Assembly: GCA_028286665.1 (NCBI GenBank)
Contig: JAQBRD010000028.1
Span: forward strand, 1 to 52,736
Direction: 5' to 3'
Origin: Candidatus Tayloriibacteriota bacterium
GTDB lineage: Bacteria; Patescibacteriota; Minisyncoccia; Phycocordibacterales; PALSA-1337
DNA: 52,736 nucleotides
Shown here: positions 51,131 through 52,736 of the stretch, piece by piece
Layout of the letters: each line of letters opens with the position of its first letter
Position numbering within the stretch: position 1 is the stretch's first letter
Translations under genes and position numbers: made by a program
Notes under the pieces: model-generated
Seen by the model: the letters and a program-made list of their open reading frames with translations, nothing else
Told to the model about the DNA's origin: nothing
Databases searched by the model: none

Positions 51131-51652
51131 CTATTTGACCATTTCGTCGATGCTCTTGTCGATATCTTCTACGGTTGCTGGAACTTCTACTGGGGCCGCA
51201 GCTGCAGCCTCGACAGCAGGTGCTTCAGGAGCTACGACATCCTCTGAACGAGCGATGGCTGGAGCCTTCTTTCCGAGATAGGTAGTATCTCGGACCGTCG
51301 TGATGATGAGCGATCGGAGCATGTTCGGATTCTCTTCGAAAGCTTTCTTCACAGCCTCGATCTCGCTTCCTGAAAGCTCGAATTTGACCCATCCGAAGTA
51401 TCCTTCGTTGAATCGAATATTCGCTGCGCCGACCTTCTTTATCATCGTGTAGGCCAACTGAGTGATCTCAGCGGCTTCCTCAGCGATGATGTTCGCGCCC
51501 TTATTGGTAACGATGTTCCGGAGCTCGACAGTGATGTCGGCTACTTTTTCCTTCGGAATCGAAGAGACGAGGAGGTATCCGATTTCGTATACCTTCACGA
51601 TCTCTTCCTTGTCGCTTTTGACGACAACTGCCTTCTTTGCAATAGCTTGCAT
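51131..51652 (-). CDS. rpsF: 30S ribosomal protein S6
   Basis: KVYEIGYLLVSSIPKEKVADITVELRNIVTNKGANIIAEEAAEITQLAYTMIKKV....FNEGYFGWVKFELSGSEIEAVKKAFEENPNMLRSLIITT is the S6 fold. At 173 residues it is longer than the usual 95-135 because of an Ala/Pro/Glu-rich tail (EAPAVEAAAAAPVEVPATVEDIDKSIDEMVK), which resembles the acidic tails of some bacterial S6 proteins. It heads rpsF-ssb-rpsR. Confidence 0.94.
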   Translation of the reverse strand: MQAIAKKAVVVKSDKEEIVKVYEIGYLLVSSIPKEKVADITVELRNIVTNKGANIIAEEAAEITQLAYTMIKKVGAANIRFNEGYFGWVKFELSGSEIEAVKKAFEENPNMLRSLIITTVRDTTYLGKKAPAIARSEDVVAPEAPAVEAAAAAPVEVPATVEDIDKSIDEMVK

Positions 51653-51664
51653 AGATGTTTGTTG

Positions 51665-51859
51665 GTGAGCAGTAATCCGCCCTATGTAAGCCCTAAGCGA
51701 TCCATTTGGACGACTTTGGGCAAACTAGCGGAGCATGGCCGTGCAAGCCAGGACTACACACGCGTTAAATTTGTAATATGCACGTGGAGAGACGATACCA
51801 TTTATGGGCCTGAAAATCAAGATTGGCTGAAAAAAGCAGCTGCCGAAGCTTTATCATGA
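51665..51859 (+). CDS. Doubtful small gene beside rpsF
   Basis: A frame of about 64 residues ending in VKFVICTWRDDTIYGPENQDWLKKAAAEALS, protein-like at its C-terminal half. The only starts are a GTG at 51665 or an ATG at 51647 that overlaps the rpsF start codon; there is no ribosome-binding site or promoter I can defend. It could be a remnant. Apart from this, the 275 bases between rpsF and the next gene hold nothing I can support. Confidence 0.28.
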   Translation: MSSNPPYVSPKRSIWTTLGKLAEHGRASQDYTRVKFVICTWRDDTIYGPENQDWLKKAAAEALS

Positions 51860-51926
51860 AATACCGACAAAATTTTCAACGAAAAACAGGCTATCATGAG
51901 CATACACGAGCTGGATGAAGTCTCGT

Positions 51927-52451
51927 TCAAAAAAGAATGAATTTCTGCTGAATTATCTGAATGCTCTGCGAATCAAGCTGCAGCGAAGCAGTCATTTTCC
52001 CGCGAATTCCATGATATGCGGCGCTTGTCGACACTTCTCTATGCGCACGATCTGCAGCCGCAACCAGATCTATCGTACAATCGAATTCGCCGACATGATC
52101 GCCGCCGATCGCAGGAACGTAGAAATAATCCTCGGAAATCTTCGCGAGAGCTCTCTGAAAGCATGCATAGGTGCGAGCCCTGACGATCGCCCGATATTCA
52201 GCGTGCATGACCGATTCATATGCTGCAGTGACATTTTCAGACAGACTGAGCGCCATGAGCAGCAACGAGATCGAGATCACTATTGAAGAAAAGAGCGCGA
52301 CGAAACCTTTCGACTGAAGGGCATCATCACGGACTATCGGAGCGTGCGAATCCTTTGAAACCGAAATGAGCATCGAGTATGCCGAGAATATTCCGGCGGT
52401 CAGGAATGTCGTGAGCAATGCGATATAGACGAGCAATTCGATGAGACTCAT
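51927..52451 (-). CDS. Pilin-like protein lacking a leader peptide
   Basis: A 174-residue protein. It opens M-SLIELLVYIALLTTFLTAGIF, identical in pattern to a mature type IV pilin from +2 on (Glu at +5), but Met is at +1 and there is no leader or Gly-Phe cleavage site. A second hydrophobic helix (GFVALFSSIVISISLLLMALSL, about residues 47-68) is followed by a soluble tail (HAEYRAIVRARTYACFQRALAKISEDYFYVPAIGGDHVGEFDCTIDLVAAADRAH). The ATG overlaps the stop of the upstream gene by 4 nt (ATGA), so the two are translationally coupled. It is probably part of a pilus or secretion system lying mainly outside the window. Confidence 0.72.
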   Translation of the reverse strand: MSLIELLVYIALLTTFLTAGIFSAYSMLISVSKDSHAPIVRDDALQSKGFVALFSSIVISISLLLMALSLSENVTAAYESVMHAEYRAIVRARTYACFQRALAKISEDYFYVPAIGGDHVGEFDCTIDLVAAADRAHREVSTSAAYHGIRGKMTASLQLDSQSIQIIQQKFILF

Positions 52452-52736
52452 AATGATGGGTAGGTTATTCGGATAAAGCCGCCGATATCGGGCAGGAGCG
52501 CATAGAAATCCTGACCATCGCATGCCAATGCTGCTGGTTTTGAACCAAGACTGACGGAATTCACTTTGCTGCTCAGATCAGAATTCCAAACATCAAGCAC
52601 GCCGCCCTGATCTCCGGAAGCGACAAAAGCGTATGGTTCCTGGATGACGATTCCGTACACCCCTCCGGGAATATGCGCTGCAGCTGTCGAAATGAGCGAC
52701 TGCGAATTCCCAGGAGGAAATGCGAATAAGTCCTGA
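52448..52736 (-). CDS. C-terminal fragment of a beta-propeller-like surface protein
   Basis: The frame is open to the window edge, so this is the last 95 or so residues of a larger protein. PGGVYGIVIQEPYAFVASGDQGGVLDVWNSDLSSKVNSVSLGSKPAALACDGQDFYALLPDI shows the repeat rhythm of LVIVD/YVTN-type beta-propeller blades (V-x-G-x-x-A-Y-V-A-x-G...G-L-x-V-x-D). Extracellular propellers of this type are often linked to pili or sorting systems. It is translationally coupled to the following pilin-like gene. Confidence 0.65.
   Translation of the reverse strand, partial: QDLFAFPPGNSQSLISTAAAHIPGGVYGIVIQEPYAFVASGDQGGVLDVWNSDLSSKVNSVSLGSKPAALACDGQDFYALLPDIGGFIRITYPSL

Overview
The window reads as a stretch of main chromosome from a Patescibacteria (Candidate Phyla Radiation) bacterium, most likely a Parcubacteria-type lineage. 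The signs are small, compact copies of core information-processing genes (rpoB, rpoC, dnaG, rpoD, infC-rpmI-rplT, rplJ-rplL, rpsF-ssb-rpsR, rpsP-khpA-trmD, ftsH, ftsK, recA, efp, smpB, ssrA) mixed with small unrecognised membrane proteins, type IV pilin-like proteins and a probable S-layer protein, and almost no biosynthetic pathways. The lineage is inferred from gene style; no database was consulted.

Layout. Positions 1-7.6 kb form a cell-surface region: an HD-domain hydrolase, two class III pilin-like proteins each followed by a related polytopic membrane protein (the two pairs are inverted relative to each other), a CarS-like membrane enzyme, a tRNA-Ile with anticodon UAU, and a GT-C-type membrane glycosyltransferase. 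Positions 7.6-11.8 kb hold a YfiH-family protein, ftsH, a small protein, smpB and the tmRNA gene ssrA. Positions 11.8-22.5 kb are an accessory region: the ssrA 3' end is duplicated 1.5 kb downstream, and at least seven small single-gene units with near-consensus promoters and strong terminators are interspersed with an orphan substrate-binding protein and its divergent TrmB-like regulator, a PQ-loop protein, an orphan type I 3-dehydroquinate dehydratase, a cardiolipin-synthase-like protein and infC-rpmI-rplT. Positions 22.5-37 kb are minus-strand housekeeping: rpoB-rpoC, dnaG-rpoD, a CapA-like phosphatase, trmD, khpA and rpsP. Positions 37-42 kb hold rnr, a mechanosensitive-channel-like protein, a regulator, and rplJ-rplL behind a recognisable L10 leader. 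Positions 42-45.5 kb hold the S-layer-like gene and an HTH regulator. Positions 45.6-52.7 kb hold ftsK, recA, efp and rpsF-ssb-rpsR, ending in a second pilus-like locus.

The most notable feature is a structured element found three times, directly after the stop codons of rpoD, rpoC and khpA. The core has conserved blocks and two hairpins whose stems change sequence while keeping complementarity, and each copy sits inside a long gene-specific terminator-like stem. Other items of interest are the ssrA 3'-end duplication, a shared inverted repeat upstream of the S-layer gene and of the HTH gene, many promoters with a -10 box only about 6-9 nt from the start codon (leaderless mRNAs), an EF-P without the usual tip lysine, and a pilin-like protein that starts exactly at the mature pilin sequence.
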